Source: Tellurirhabdus rosea
Lineage (GTDB): Bacteria > Bacteroidota > Bacteroidia > Cytophagales > Spirosomataceae
NCBI RefSeq assembly: GCF_026278345.1
Contig: NZ_CP111085.1
Location: forward strand, 1,810,001-1,874,000
DNA: 64,000 nucleotides
Reading direction: 5' to 3'
The position numbers were made by a program, and so were the translations under genes. Position 1 is the first letter of the stretch; the number at the start of each line of letters is the position of its first letter. Of the stretch, positions 1 through 8,535 are shown one piece after another. The notes beneath the pieces are model-generated. The model was given only the letters and a program-made list of their open reading frames with translations. It was not told the DNA's origin and ran no database searches.

Positions 1-1
1 T

Positions 2-133
2 CAAAAGTCTGCGGACGGAGTAGGAAAAGGCGCGAAAGCCAGTTTGGGAATCGTCGATTTTGTGTCGCGCGGCGCCCAGCTATTTTTAGCCCGTAATGCC
101 GAAATGGGTCGCCGCCGTGTTGCGGGCAAATGA
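2..133 (+). CDS. C-terminal end of an unidentified protein (partial)
   Basis: Frame 2 is open from the window edge to a TGA at 131-133 and gives 43 residues ending in GRRRVAGK. The tail is Ala/Gly/Arg-rich and probably helical (ARNAEMGRRR). It has the codon use of the neighbouring genes and ends just before an intergenic repeat, so it is probably the real 3' end of an upstream gene. No family can be assigned from so short a piece. Confidence 0.5.
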   Translation, partial: QKSADGVGKGAKASLGIVDFVSRGAQLFLARNAEMGRRRVAGK

Positions 134-137
134 TTAC

Positions 138-244
138 AGCCCTGCAAGTCTGGAGGGTCGTCCCCATCGCGTAGCGACCAAACATTTGTAGCCCTCCAGA
201 CTTGCAGGGCTACAAATGTTTGGTCGCTACGCGACGGGACGACC
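138..244. repeat. Nested pair of long inverted repeats
   Basis: Two overlapping perfect inverted repeats are visible. One pairs 138-157 with 192-211 (20 bp). The other pairs 167-194 with 207-234 (28 bp) and is extended outward by ggtcgtccc at 156-164 with gggacgacc at 236-244. Segment 192-211 can pair with either partner, so two mutually exclusive hairpins are possible. It lies between the end of the first partial gene and the ethanolamine operon. Confidence 0.85.
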
Positions 245-413
245 TTTGTTTAGACTATTTTCTTCGCTTCATTCACCACCTTGCCTTTCTTTTCCCTTCG
301 TTCCTCACCGCCCGTCCTCTCTCATTTCTTCTAATCTCCCGTTTTCCTTTCCTGCTTTTTCCCCTAAATAGCTATCTTATGGCTTCATCAAACCGGTGAG
401 CGCCTTACGGTTC

Positions 414-1748
414 ATGGAAAACGAACAAACGTCTCTCAAAAAAGCCCTCAAACCCGTTCATCTGTGGGCCATTGGAGTCGGGCTGGTTATTTCGGGGGAA
501 TATTTCGGCTGGAATCTGGGCTGGGATGTCGCCGGGACGGTCGGGCTCCTGGTGGCGACGCTGGTGATTACGGGGCTGTACTTCACCTTTATTTTCAGCT
601 TTACGGAGCTGACCACGGCCATTCCGCATGCCGGCGGGCCGTTTGCCTACGCCCTGAAAGCCTTCGGACCGCTGGGCGCGCTAGTGGCCGGCTATGCCAC
701 CCTGATCGAATTTCTTTTTGCCACCCCGGCCATTGCGCTGGCGCTGGGCAGTTATGTCCACTTCCTGCACCCCGACGTGCCGGTGCTGACGGCGGCCATC
801 GTTTCGTACCTGCTGTTTACGGTCATCAACCTGCTCGGTATTGAAGAAGCGGCCTGGTTCTCGCTGGCCATGACCCTGCTGGCGATTGCCGAACTGCTCT
901 TGTTTATCGGGGTCGTGGCGCCGCATTTCCGGCTGGAAACGTTCCTGCACAATCCGATGCCGTTCGGCTGGGCGGGCGTCTTTGCGGCCCTGCCGTTTGC
1001 CATCTGGATGTTTGTCTGTCTGGAAGGCGTGGCGATGGTGGCGGAGGAAGTGAAAGACGGGCAGAAAGCGATTGCCCGAGGCTACATCTCCGCCCTGCTG
1101 ACCCTGACCGTGCTGGCACTGGCCGTCATGCTCTGCGTTGGCGGCATCGCCCGCTGGGAACAGTTCTCGAAACTGAATTACCCCCTGCCGGAAGCCATCG
1201 CCGTGGTCCTCGGCCGCGACAGTGCCCTGACCCGTCTGTTTACCAGCGTGGGCCTGTTCGGGCTGATTGCCTCTTTTCACGGCATCATCATCAGCTATTC
1301 CCGACAGATGTTCGCCCTCGCCCGGAGCGGCTACCTGCCTGGCGCACTGGCGCGGGTAAGCCCGAAGCGGAAAGTGCCGTATGTGGCCCTGCTTGTCGGG
1401 GCGGTGCTGGGTATTCTGGCGCTTACGCTGCTCGACACGGGCAAACTGGTCATTCTCTCGACCATCGGCGCGGTGGTCGTTTACGTCGTCAGCATGCTCG
1501 CTCTTTTCCGGCTTCGGCACAGCCATCCGGACCTGCCCCGGCCGTTCCGGGCGCCGCTGTACCCTCTTTTTCCGGCCGTGGCCCTGCTGTTGGCGCTCGT
1601 CTCGCTGGGCGCGATGGTTTATTTTTACGGCTGGCTGAGCCTGCTGTTTGCGGCGGGCCTCGTTCTGGTCATCGGGCTTTTCTACGCGACCGGCAGGCAC
1701 CGGACCACCCGAAAAGCCCGGCTCGCGGTGTTCAAAGACAATTTCTGA
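414..1748 (+). CDS. eat: Ethanolamine permease, APC family
   Basis: A 444-residue polytopic membrane protein of the amino acid-polyamine-organocation superfamily, expected to import ethanolamine across the inner membrane. The N-terminus (LKPVHLWAIGVGLVISGEYFGWN) carries the typical APC first helix with its unwound GxGxxISGxxFGWN stretch, followed by about eleven more hydrophobic segments. The ATG at 414 was chosen over a GTG at 396 because family members start just before the LKPxHLWAIGVG motif. It lies 6 bp ahead of eutB, which supports ethanolamine as the substrate over other amines. The assignment rests on this context and on the resemblance to known ethanolamine permeases. Confidence 0.88.
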   Translation: MENEQTSLKKALKPVHLWAIGVGLVISGEYFGWNLGWDVAGTVGLLVATLVITGLYFTFIFSFTELTTAIPHAGGPFAYALKAFGPLGALVAGYATLIEFLFATPAIALALGSYVHFLHPDVPVLTAAIVSYLLFTVINLLGIEEAAWFSLAMTLLAIAELLLFIGVVAPHFRLETFLHNPMPFGWAGVFAALPFAIWMFVCLEGVAMVAEEVKDGQKAIARGYISALLTLTVLALAVMLCVGGIARWEQFSKLNYPLPEAIAVVLGRDSALTRLFTSVGLFGLIASFHGIIISYSRQMFALARSGYLPGALARVSPKRKVPYVALLVGAVLGILALTLLDTGKLVILSTIGAVVVYVVSMLALFRLRHSHPDLPRPFRAPLYPLFPAVALLLALVSLGAMVYFYGWLSLLFAAGLVLVIGLFYATGRHRTTRKARLAVFKDNF

Positions 1749-1754
1749 CAGCCT

Positions 1755-3131
1755 ATGTACCACTGTACCCTCGGCAGCTTTACCTACCGCTTTCCGGATC
1801 TGAAAACGCTTCTGGCGAAGGCAAGTCCGCTGCGGTCAGGCGACGGGATGGCCGGACTGGCGGCGGAGAGCTACGAAGAACGGGTTGCCGCCCAGATCGC
1901 GCTGGCAGACGTGCCGCTGGCGACTTTCCTGCACGAAACGGTCGTTCCCTACGAATCGGATGAGGTGACCCGCCTCATCATCGACACCCACGATGCAGCG
2001 GCGTTTGCTCCCGTCAGCCATTTTACGGTCGGCGACCTGCGCGACTGGCTGCTCAGCGACGAAGCGGACACCGCCGTGCTGCGCGAGGTCTCCCCCGGTC
2101 TGACGCCGGAAATGGTGGCGGCGGTCTCCAAACTCATGCGGAATCAGGACCTGATTCTGGCGGCCCGCAAGTGCGAGAACATCTCGCGTTTTCGCAACAC
2201 GCTGGGGCTGAAAGGCCACCTCGCCGTCCGGCTGCAACCCAATCACCCGGTAGACGATGCGCGGGGAATTGCGGCCAGCGTGCTCGACGGCCTGCTTTAC
2301 GGCAGCGGCGATGCGGTCATCGGCATCAACCCCGCCACCGACAGTCCGGCGGCCACCGCCCGCCTGCTCTACCTGCTCGACGGCCTTCGGGAGCGGTTTC
2401 AGATGCCTACCCAGAGCTGCGTCCTGAGTCATATCACCACCACCATCGACCTGATCGGTCAGGGCGTCCCGGTCGATCTGGTGTTCCAGTCCATTGCCGG
2501 AACCGAGAAAGCCAACACCAGTTTTGGGGTAAACCTGGCTATTTTGCAGGAAGGGTACGAAGCTGGACTTTCCCTGCAACGCGGCACCCTCGGCACCAAC
2601 CTGATGTACTTCGAAACGGGTCAGGGAAGCGCCCTGTCGGCCAACGCCCACCACGGCGTGGATCAGCAAACCTGCGAAGCCCGGGCGTATGCCGTCGCCC
2701 GCCGCTTTCGGCCGCTGCTGGTCAATTCGGTCGTGGGGTTCATCGGGCCGGAGTATCTGTTCGACGGCAAGCAGATCATCCGGGCGGGGCTGGAAGACCA
2801 TTTTTGCGGAAAAATCCTGGGACTGCCGATGGGCATGGACATCTGCTACACCAACCACGCCCAGGCCGACCAGGACGATATGGATACGCTGCTGACGCTG
2901 CTCGGCGTGGCGGGCGTGAATTTCATCATGGGCGTTCCGGGGGCCGACGACATTATGCTGAACTACCAGTCAACTTCCTTTCACGATGCGCTGTACCTGC
3001 GGCGGGTTCTGGGCCTGCGCCCGGCACCGGAGTTTGAACAGTGGCTGCTCCGGCAGGGCATCATGGATGCCGACGGCAACCGGCTATTCCAGAACGCCCC
3101 GAAGCAGTTGTATGCCGGTTTGTTTGACTAA
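1755..3131 (+). CDS. eutB: Ethanolamine ammonia-lyase, large (heavy) subunit
   Basis: Catalytic large subunit of the adenosylcobalamin-dependent enzyme that splits ethanolamine into acetaldehyde and ammonia. The 458 residues match the usual length of about 455. The TIM-barrel core is recognisable from stretches such as GLKGHLAVRLQPNHPVDD, FETGQGSALSANAHHGVDQQT and GMDICYTNHAQADQDD, which are typical of EutB substrate and cofactor surroundings. It sits between the permease and eutC in one operon. No microcompartment shell genes or eutE/eutD are nearby, so acetaldehyde must be handled by enzymes encoded elsewhere. Confidence 0.96.
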   Translation: MYHCTLGSFTYRFPDLKTLLAKASPLRSGDGMAGLAAESYEERVAAQIALADVPLATFLHETVVPYESDEVTRLIIDTHDAAAFAPVSHFTVGDLRDWLLSDEADTAVLREVSPGLTPEMVAAVSKLMRNQDLILAARKCENISRFRNTLGLKGHLAVRLQPNHPVDDARGIAASVLDGLLYGSGDAVIGINPATDSPAATARLLYLLDGLRERFQMPTQSCVLSHITTTIDLIGQGVPVDLVFQSIAGTEKANTSFGVNLAILQEGYEAGLSLQRGTLGTNLMYFETGQGSALSANAHHGVDQQTCEARAYAVARRFRPLLVNSVVGFIGPEYLFDGKQIIRAGLEDHFCGKILGLPMGMDICYTNHAQADQDDMDTLLTLLGVAGVNFIMGVPGADDIMLNYQSTSFHDALYLRRVLGLRPAPEFEQWLLRQGIMDADGNRLFQNAPKQLYAGLFD

Positions 3132-3152
3132 AAGAAAAATGCCACGGGATTG

Positions 3153-3989
3153 ATGAACGACCATTTATCGACCAATAATCCGCCCCGAAACCCGGTTCAG
3201 GCGGACGACTGGCAGTCTTTGAAAGCTTTTACCAGCGCCCGGATTGCGCTGGGCAAAACGGGGGTTTCGGTGCCGCTCCGGGAGTCGCTGGCCTTTAGGC
3301 TGGCGCACGCCCACGCCAAAGACGCCGTTTATTCGGACCTCGACAAAGCCGGTTTGCAGCAGTCACTGGAAGCCGTCGGCCTTCCCGTTTACACCCTCCA
3401 AAGCCTGGCCACGAGCCGGGACCAGTACCTGCAACGCCCCGATCTGGGTCGGCGGCTCTCGGAAGAATCCACCGGGGCTCTGCGTCAACTGGACCTGCCT
3501 CCCGCCGATCTGTCGATCATTCTGGCGGATGGACTTTCGGCCACGGCGCTCAACGAAAACGCCGCGCCGGTGGTTCGGCTGCTGGCAGAACGCGCCCGGA
3601 AGGCGGGGTATTCCCTGGCGCCGCTGACGCTGGTGGAGCAGGGCCGGGTGGCCATTTCCGACGAAATCGGCAGTCTGCTTCAGGCCCGTATGGCTATCAT
3701 TCTGATCGGTGAACGTCCCGGCCTGAGTGCCTTCGACAGCCTGGGTGCCTACCTCACGTTTGCGCCCCAGCCCGGCCTCACCGACGAACGGCGCAACTGC
3801 GTTTCCAACATCCGTCAGCAGGGGCTTTCCGCCGAAATGGCCGTCGAGAAAATCATGTATCTGGTCCAGGAGGCTTTCCGGCTTCAGATTTCGGGGGTGA
3901 CGCTGAAGGACAACGGAGCGGAATCGTACTTACCCGTTGAACCGCCGCGAACGGGCTTTCACGGGCCAGCACCCGGCGACCCGAACTGA
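3153..3989 (+). CDS. eutC: Ethanolamine ammonia-lyase, small (light) subunit
   Basis: Small subunit that binds adenosylcobalamin together with EutB. The 278 residues are near the normal size (about 295). The family pattern RIALGKTGxSxPL with FRLAHAHAKDAVYSDLD at the N-terminus and LADGLSATALNENA, ILIGERPGLSAFDSLGAYLTF and ERNCVSNIRQQGL later are clear EutC signatures. The ATG at 3153 is preferred over a TTG one codon before it. It follows eutB by 21 bp and converges on cysM, whose stop lies 4 bp beyond, leaving almost no room for a terminator. Confidence 0.95.
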   Translation: MNDHLSTNNPPRNPVQADDWQSLKAFTSARIALGKTGVSVPLRESLAFRLAHAHAKDAVYSDLDKAGLQQSLEAVGLPVYTLQSLATSRDQYLQRPDLGRRLSEESTGALRQLDLPPADLSIILADGLSATALNENAAPVVRLLAERARKAGYSLAPLTLVEQGRVAISDEIGSLLQARMAIILIGERPGLSAFDSLGAYLTFAPQPGLTDERRNCVSNIRQQGLSAEMAVEKIMYLVQEAFRLQISGVTLKDNGAESYLPVEPPRTGFHGPAPGDPN

Positions 3990-3993
3990 CCTA

Positions 3994-4866
3994 TCACCCA
4001 AACAGGTCCGACGACAGGTAGCGGTCGCCGCGGTCGCAGATGATGCAGACGACGGTGCCTTCGTCGAGTTCGTCGATCAGGCGCAGGGCCGCGGCTACGC
4101 AGCCGCCGCTGCTCATGCCGGCAAAAACCGCTTCTTCGCGGGCCAGCCGCCGGGTCATGGCCGTGGCTTCTTCCTGCGAAACGTCCAGGATGCGGTCCAC
4201 GCGCTCGGGTTCGAAAATTTTGGGCAGATACTCCGTCGGCCATTTCCGGATGCCCGGAATGGATGACCCTTCGGTAGGCTGACAGCCCACGATCTGGACC
4301 GCCGGATTTTTTTCTTTCAGAAAGCGGGACGTGCCCATGATGGTGCCCGTCGTTCCCATCGAGGAGACAAAGTGCGTCACCTGACCGGCCGTATCGCGCC
4401 AGATTTCGGGGCCGGTTGTCCGGTAATGGGCCAGGTAGTTATCGGGGTTGGCAAACTGGTTGAGGAGGAGGTAACCGCCTTCCTGCACTTTCGCTTCCGC
4501 GTAGTCGCGCGCGCCTTCGATGGTTTCGGTCAGCGTCACTTTCGCCCCGAACGCCTCCATCGTCAGCACCCGCTCCCGGGTCGAATTGGCAGGGAGCACC
4601 AGCTCGATTTCGACGCCGTACAACCGGGCAATCATCGCCAGGGCGATCCCGGTATTGCCGCTCGTGGCTTCGATGAGTTTGGTGCCGGGCTGGAGGTCGC
4701 CCCGTTCCAGCGCCCCTTTGATCATACTGAGCGCCGCGCGGTCTTTCACGCTGCCGCCCGGATTATGGCCTTCCAGCTTCGCCAGCAGCCTGACGGACGA
4801 TTTTTTATTGATTCGGCTCAACTCAACGAGCGGAGTATTCCCCACAAAATCAAGCAATTTGCTCAT
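3994..4866 (-). CDS. cysM: O-acetylserine sulfhydrylase / cysteine synthase B
   Basis: PLP-dependent cytosolic enzyme of the final step of cysteine synthesis. The PLP lysine is Lys41 in GGSVKDRAAL, and the phosphate-cup/substrate loop is TSGNTG at 68-73. The 290-residue length and the end ICDRGDRYLSSDLF are typical of the CysM branch rather than CysK. The gene is alone on the minus strand, convergent with the eut operon, and has about 260 bp of AT-rich sequence upstream. CysM-type enzymes can use thiosulfate or sulfide; which is used here cannot be read from the sequence. Confidence 0.93.
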   Translation of the reverse strand: MSKLLDFVGNTPLVELSRINKKSSVRLLAKLEGHNPGGSVKDRAALSMIKGALERGDLQPGTKLIEATSGNTGIALAMIARLYGVEIELVLPANSTRERVLTMEAFGAKVTLTETIEGARDYAEAKVQEGGYLLLNQFANPDNYLAHYRTTGPEIWRDTAGQVTHFVSSMGTTGTIMGTSRFLKEKNPAVQIVGCQPTEGSSIPGIRKWPTEYLPKIFEPERVDRILDVSQEEATAMTRRLAREEAVFAGMSSGGCVAAALRLIDELDEGTVVCIICDRGDRYLSSDLFG

Positions 4867-5125
4867 AGAAATTTTTTTTGAATCCCAATTGTCTTTAATC
4901 GGGAACGCAGCCCCAATTCACAAAGTTGCAGCCGTTTAAATTAGACTCAGCTTACCGCTTAATAAATGGGTAATTCTAACTAATTCTACCAAATTCAATT
5001 AATGAGTAACATCGGCCGCTTTTTTACCTTGCTTTGACGAGCTAAATATGTTACTTTTTCACATATTTACGTTCACTACCCCTTTACTTCCAGCCTTTTA
5101 AAGGAATCTCTACACCGGATGAAAC

Positions 5126-5572
5126 ATGAAACCATTTTTACAGGCCTCATTACCGCTTTCTTTTTCCGAAGAACAGATGAAAGTCCTGGGTATGCGTCTG
5201 ACGCTCCCGGAAGTGACCCTTCCTTTCTGGGGCTACCGAAAGAAAGTACCTGCGTACCGACTGATCCGGCTGGAGGGAGAAGGTAATTACACGCGGCTGC
5301 ATTTTGACGACCGCACCACTCTCGTTGTTTCTCTGACGCTCAAGAAACTCCAGGCCCGGTTATCCCCGGAAATTTTTGTCCGTCCGCACAAGAAGAACAT
5401 CGTGAACCTGCTGTATATCGAGGAGATTATCCACGCCGACGGATTGATTCTGCGACTTTCCAACGGCGACGAGATTGAAGTCTCCCGACGGAAAACGGCG
5501 AAGTTTCTGAACCAGTACCGGGCTTTCCAGCAGGAATTCATGCAGCAGGAAGAACTGGCGCTGCAGGCATAA
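5126..5572 (+). CDS. LytTR-family DNA-binding protein
   Basis: A 148-residue protein consisting of one LytTR DNA-binding domain (about residues 45-140) with a short N-terminal extension. Typical elements are IRLEGEGNYTRLHFDD, the FVRPHKKNIVNLLYIEEI stretch and LSNGDEIEVSRRK near the end. There is no receiver or membrane domain, so it is a stand-alone regulator of the kind common in Bacteroidota, where such proteins often act with an unlinked histidine kinase. The start at 5126 precedes the domain by a short Phe/Leu-rich segment. A bidirectional terminator separates it from fadD. Confidence 0.88.
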   Translation: MKPFLQASLPLSFSEEQMKVLGMRLTLPEVTLPFWGYRKKVPAYRLIRLEGEGNYTRLHFDDRTTLVVSLTLKKLQARLSPEIFVRPHKKNIVNLLYIEEIIHADGLILRLSNGDEIEVSRRKTAKFLNQYRAFQQEFMQQEELALQA

Positions 5573-5575
5573 ACG

Positions 5576-5632
5576 AACGCGCCGGCAAAAGACCCGAATC
5601 TGACAATCGGGGCCTTTTACCGGCGCGTTTCG
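5576..5632. terminator. Bidirectional terminator between LytTR gene and fadD
   Basis: A long hairpin with arms starting aacgcgccggcaaaaga and ending ttttaccggcgcgtt, with a few G-T type mismatches, lies between the convergent stops at 5572 and 5651. Both flanks contain short A/T runs, so it can serve both strands. Confidence 0.7.
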
Positions 5633-5650
5633 GTTTGGTTGCGGCCGGTG

Positions 5651-7348
5651 TTACCGGGCTTTCCGGGCCATCTCTTCTTCCTTCAGGGCACGCCGGAGGA
5701 TTTTACCGACGTTGGTTTTCGGAAGTTCCGTCCGGAATTCGATGTGCCGGGGCCGCTTGTAGTTCGTCAGATTTTCGGCGCAGTAGGCTTTCACCGACTC
5801 GGCCGTCAGAGCTTCGTCTTTCTTGACGATGAAGACTTTGACCGCCTCGGTCGATTTGTCGTCCGGCACCCCGATGCAGGCGACTTCGAGCACTCCGGGA
5901 CATTTGGCCAGCACTTCCTCGATTTCGTTGGGGTACACGTTGAAGCCCGACACCAGAATCATGTCTTTCTTGCGGTCCACGATGCGGAAAAAGCCGTCCT
6001 CGTCCATCACACCCACGTCGCCCGTCTTGAACCACTCGCCCTCCATGACCTTGGCCGTTTCGTCGGGGCGGTTGTAGTAGCCGGTGAACACCTGCGGACC
6101 GCGCGCCCAGATTTCGCCCGGGGCTCCCTGCGGCGCTTCGGTGCCGTCTTCCTGCATAATTTTCAGTTCCGTACTCGGCCAGGGAACGCCGATGGTGCCG
6201 ATCCGGGCCGTGCCGTCCACGGGGTTCGACGACAGAACCGGCGAGGTTTCCGAAAGCCCGTAGCCTTCCGCCGGGACGTTGCCCGTCATGGCCTTCCAGC
6301 GTTCGGCCACGGCCGTTTGCAGCGCCATGCCGCCCGCCGATGTGATTTTCAGGCGGCTCCAGTCCACTTCGCCGATGCGGGGATGGTTCAGCAGGCCGTT
6401 GTAAAGCGTGTTGAGGCCCGTGAACATGGTCACTTTGTATTTTTTCAGATCGTCGATGAAGGCGTTCAGGTCACGGGGGTTGGTGATGAGCAGGTTCATG
6501 GCCCCCGTTTTCAGCGCCGCCATAGCGTTGCAGGTCAGCGCGTACACGTGGTACAGCGGCAGGGCGGCTACGATCACGTCCTGACCGTCGGTGCTCATGC
6601 CGGGCTTCATCCACTCGTTCTGGCCCTCCAGGTTGGCGATCATGTTGCGGTGGTTCAGCATGGCTCCTTTCGAAACGCCCGTGGTGCCGCCGGTGTACTG
6701 GATGAAAGCCAGATCGTGGCCCGACAACGTGGGTTTCCGGTATTCCGAACGGCTGCCCCGGTTCAGGGCGTCCCCGAACGAAACGGCAGTCGGCAGGCTA
6801 TACGCCGGCACCATTTTCTTCACATATTTCACCACCGCATTGACAATCTGCTTTTTGGGAAAGCCCAGCAAATCGCCGATCTGCGTGACGATGATGTGTT
6901 TGATATCCGTTTGCGGCAATACTTTTTCCAGATTGACCGCAAAATTTGCCAGAATGACAATCGCCTTTGCCCCCGAATCCCGGAACTGGTGCTGCATTTC
7001 ACGGGGCGTGTACAGGGGGTTGGTATTCACCACCGTCAGGCCCGCCCGCAGCGCGCCAAACAGGGCGACGGGGTATTGCAGCAGGTTCGGCATCTGAATG
7101 GCAATGCGGTCGCCTTTCTGCAGGCCCAGGTCGCTTTGCAGGTAAGCGGCAAAGTTGCGGGTCATCGTATCCAGTTCCCCGTAGGTCATCTCTTTGCCCA
7201 TGCAGGAATAGGCCGCCTTGCCGGAAAAATTCCGGAAACCTTCCTCCATCAGTTCGACCAGCGAAGGGTAAGCATCCGGGTTTATTTCGTAGGGTATGCC
7301 TTTGGGATAAAATTTAAGCCAAGGGTATTTCGCGGTGGACGTTTCCAT
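5651..7348 (-). CDS. fadD: Long-chain fatty acid-CoA ligase
   Basis: Acyl-AMP/acyl-CoA synthetase that activates long-chain fatty acids for beta-oxidation or lipid synthesis. The 565 residues match E. coli FadD (561). The AMP-binding P-loop (YTGGTTGVSKGA) is at about residue 218, followed by YGLSETSP, GEIWARGPQVFTGYYNRPDET, the GWFKTGD-like EWFKTGDVG and the hinge DRKKDMILVSGFNVYPNEIE. The ATG at 7348 was chosen because an in-frame extension upstream (to 7519) runs through an intergenic inverted repeat and lacks family similarity. It is monocistronic. Confidence 0.94.
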   Translation of the reverse strand: METSTAKYPWLKFYPKGIPYEINPDAYPSLVELMEEGFRNFSGKAAYSCMGKEMTYGELDTMTRNFAAYLQSDLGLQKGDRIAIQMPNLLQYPVALFGALRAGLTVVNTNPLYTPREMQHQFRDSGAKAIVILANFAVNLEKVLPQTDIKHIIVTQIGDLLGFPKKQIVNAVVKYVKKMVPAYSLPTAVSFGDALNRGSRSEYRKPTLSGHDLAFIQYTGGTTGVSKGAMLNHRNMIANLEGQNEWMKPGMSTDGQDVIVAALPLYHVYALTCNAMAALKTGAMNLLITNPRDLNAFIDDLKKYKVTMFTGLNTLYNGLLNHPRIGEVDWSRLKITSAGGMALQTAVAERWKAMTGNVPAEGYGLSETSPVLSSNPVDGTARIGTIGVPWPSTELKIMQEDGTEAPQGAPGEIWARGPQVFTGYYNRPDETAKVMEGEWFKTGDVGVMDEDGFFRIVDRKKDMILVSGFNVYPNEIEEVLAKCPGVLEVACIGVPDDKSTEAVKVFIVKKDEALTAESVKAYCAENLTNYKRPRHIEFRTELPKTNVGKILRRALKEEEMARKAR

Positions 7349-7450
7349 GAGTGAAGTATAAAGGTTTTCGGTAAAAATAAGATTTAAACCGGAACGATAT
7401 ATTGTAAACGTTCTAAGGGCTTTCGATTTATGTAAAATAGCATAAAAAAG

Positions 7451-7541
7451 TTCTCGCAGATTTCCGCCGATTTTAGCGCTGATATTCGCAGAATTAAATC
7501 TGCGGAAATCTGCGAGCAAAATCAGCGGAAATCTGCGAGAA
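7451..7541. repeat. Inverted repeat with internal direct repeat
   Basis: The 24-nt arms at 7451-7474 and 7518-7541 are inverted copies with one mismatch. The word gcggaaatctgcgag also occurs twice in direct orientation (7502-7516 and 7526-7540). It lies between the argC stop and the fadD start, both on the minus strand, so it may end the arg transcript. It resembles a REP-like intergenic element more than a simple terminator. Confidence 0.75.
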
Positions 7542-7554
7542 CCGAGTTGACTAC

Positions 7555-8535
7555 TTAAAACGCCGCCGCTTTCAGGCGCAGCGCCCGGTCTTCAGGCAGG
7601 CCAAAGAGCAAATTCAGATTCTGCACAGCCTGCCCCGAGGCACCCTTCGTCAGGTTGTCGATGGCGCTGGTAATCAGCAGCTGTCCATCGTGCTTTTCGA
7701 GGTGAATCAGGCATTTGTTGGTATTGACCACCTGTTTTAGATCGATCGGCGCGTCGCTCACGTGCGTGAACGGGTGGCCGGCATAATAGTCCTGATACAG
7801 CGCCCTGGCCTCTTCGCGGCTGCCTTCGAAAGCCGTGTAGACGTTCGCCATGATGCCGCGCGTGTAATCGCCCCGGTAGGGCACAAAATTCACCGCCTTG
7901 TCAAAACCCGGCTGAAGCGCCGTCAGGCTCTGGCGGATTTCGGTCAGGTGCTGGTGCGTGAAGGCTTTGTAAATCGATACGTTGTTGTTGCGCCAGGTGA
8001 AATGGGTCGTCGGGCTGAGGGCCTGTCCCGCGCCGGTCGAGCCGGTGATGGCGCTCACGTGCACGTCGGCGGTCAGCAGGCCCGCTTTGGCCAGCGGCAG
8101 CAGGGCCAGTTCGATGCTCGTGGCAAAGCAGCCGGGATTGGCAATCCGGGTCGCCGTCCGGATGCGGTCGCGCTGAAGCTCCGGCAGGCCGTACACGAAG
8201 CCGTTCGACTCGTCGCGGAAATCGGTACTCAGGTCGATGATTTTTACAGACTCCGGCACGTTGTTCGTTTCCAGAAATTTCGCCGACTCGCCGTGGCCCG
8301 AGCACAGAAAAAGCGCCGACAGCCCGGGCTGCTGCACCAGTTCGCTGGTTTCTTCGCCCGAAAACAGCAGGTCCGTATCGCCCAGCAGGTCGGTATGGGT
8401 GCTGTACACGGGTTTGCCCGCCTGGCTCTTGCTGTGAACGAAGGCGATGGCGACATCCGGATGGTTGACAAGGATGCGGAGCAGTTCGCCACCCGTATAG
8501 CCCGCTCCGCCGATGATTCCGATGTTTACGCTCAT
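7555..8535 (-). CDS. argC: N-acetyl(succinyl)-gamma-glutamyl-phosphate reductase
   Basis: NADPH-dependent reductase of the arginine pathway that makes the N-acyl glutamate semialdehyde. The Rossmann motif GIIGGAGYTGGELLRIL is at the N-terminus and the catalytic Cys136 sits in NPGCFATS. The length of 326 residues is typical. The start codon overlaps the argG stop by 4 bp (ATGA), indicating translational coupling. Bacteroidota commonly use N-succinyl rather than N-acetyl intermediates, so the in vivo substrate may be the succinylated form; the sequence alone does not decide this. Confidence 0.95.
   Translation of the reverse strand: MSVNIGIIGGAGYTGGELLRILVNHPDVAIAFVHSKSQAGKPVYSTHTDLLGDTDLLFSGEETSELVQQPGLSALFLCSGHGESAKFLETNNVPESVKIIDLSTDFRDESNGFVYGLPELQRDRIRTATRIANPGCFATSIELALLPLAKAGLLTADVHVSAITGSTGAGQALSPTTHFTWRNNNVSIYKAFTHQHLTEIRQSLTALQPGFDKAVNFVPYRGDYTRGIMANVYTAFEGSREEARALYQDYYAGHPFTHVSDAPIDLKQVVNTNKCLIHLEKHDGQLLITSAIDNLTKGASGQAVQNLNLLFGLPEDRALRLKAAAF

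Noticed and set aside
414-3989. Ethanolamine microcompartment operon
   Set aside because: No shell proteins (eutS, M, N, L, K) or eutE, eutD genes are present; only the permease and the two lyase subunits.
5639-7354. Open frame antisense to fadD (571 codons)
   Set aside because: It only mirrors fadD codon bias and starts inside the terminator.
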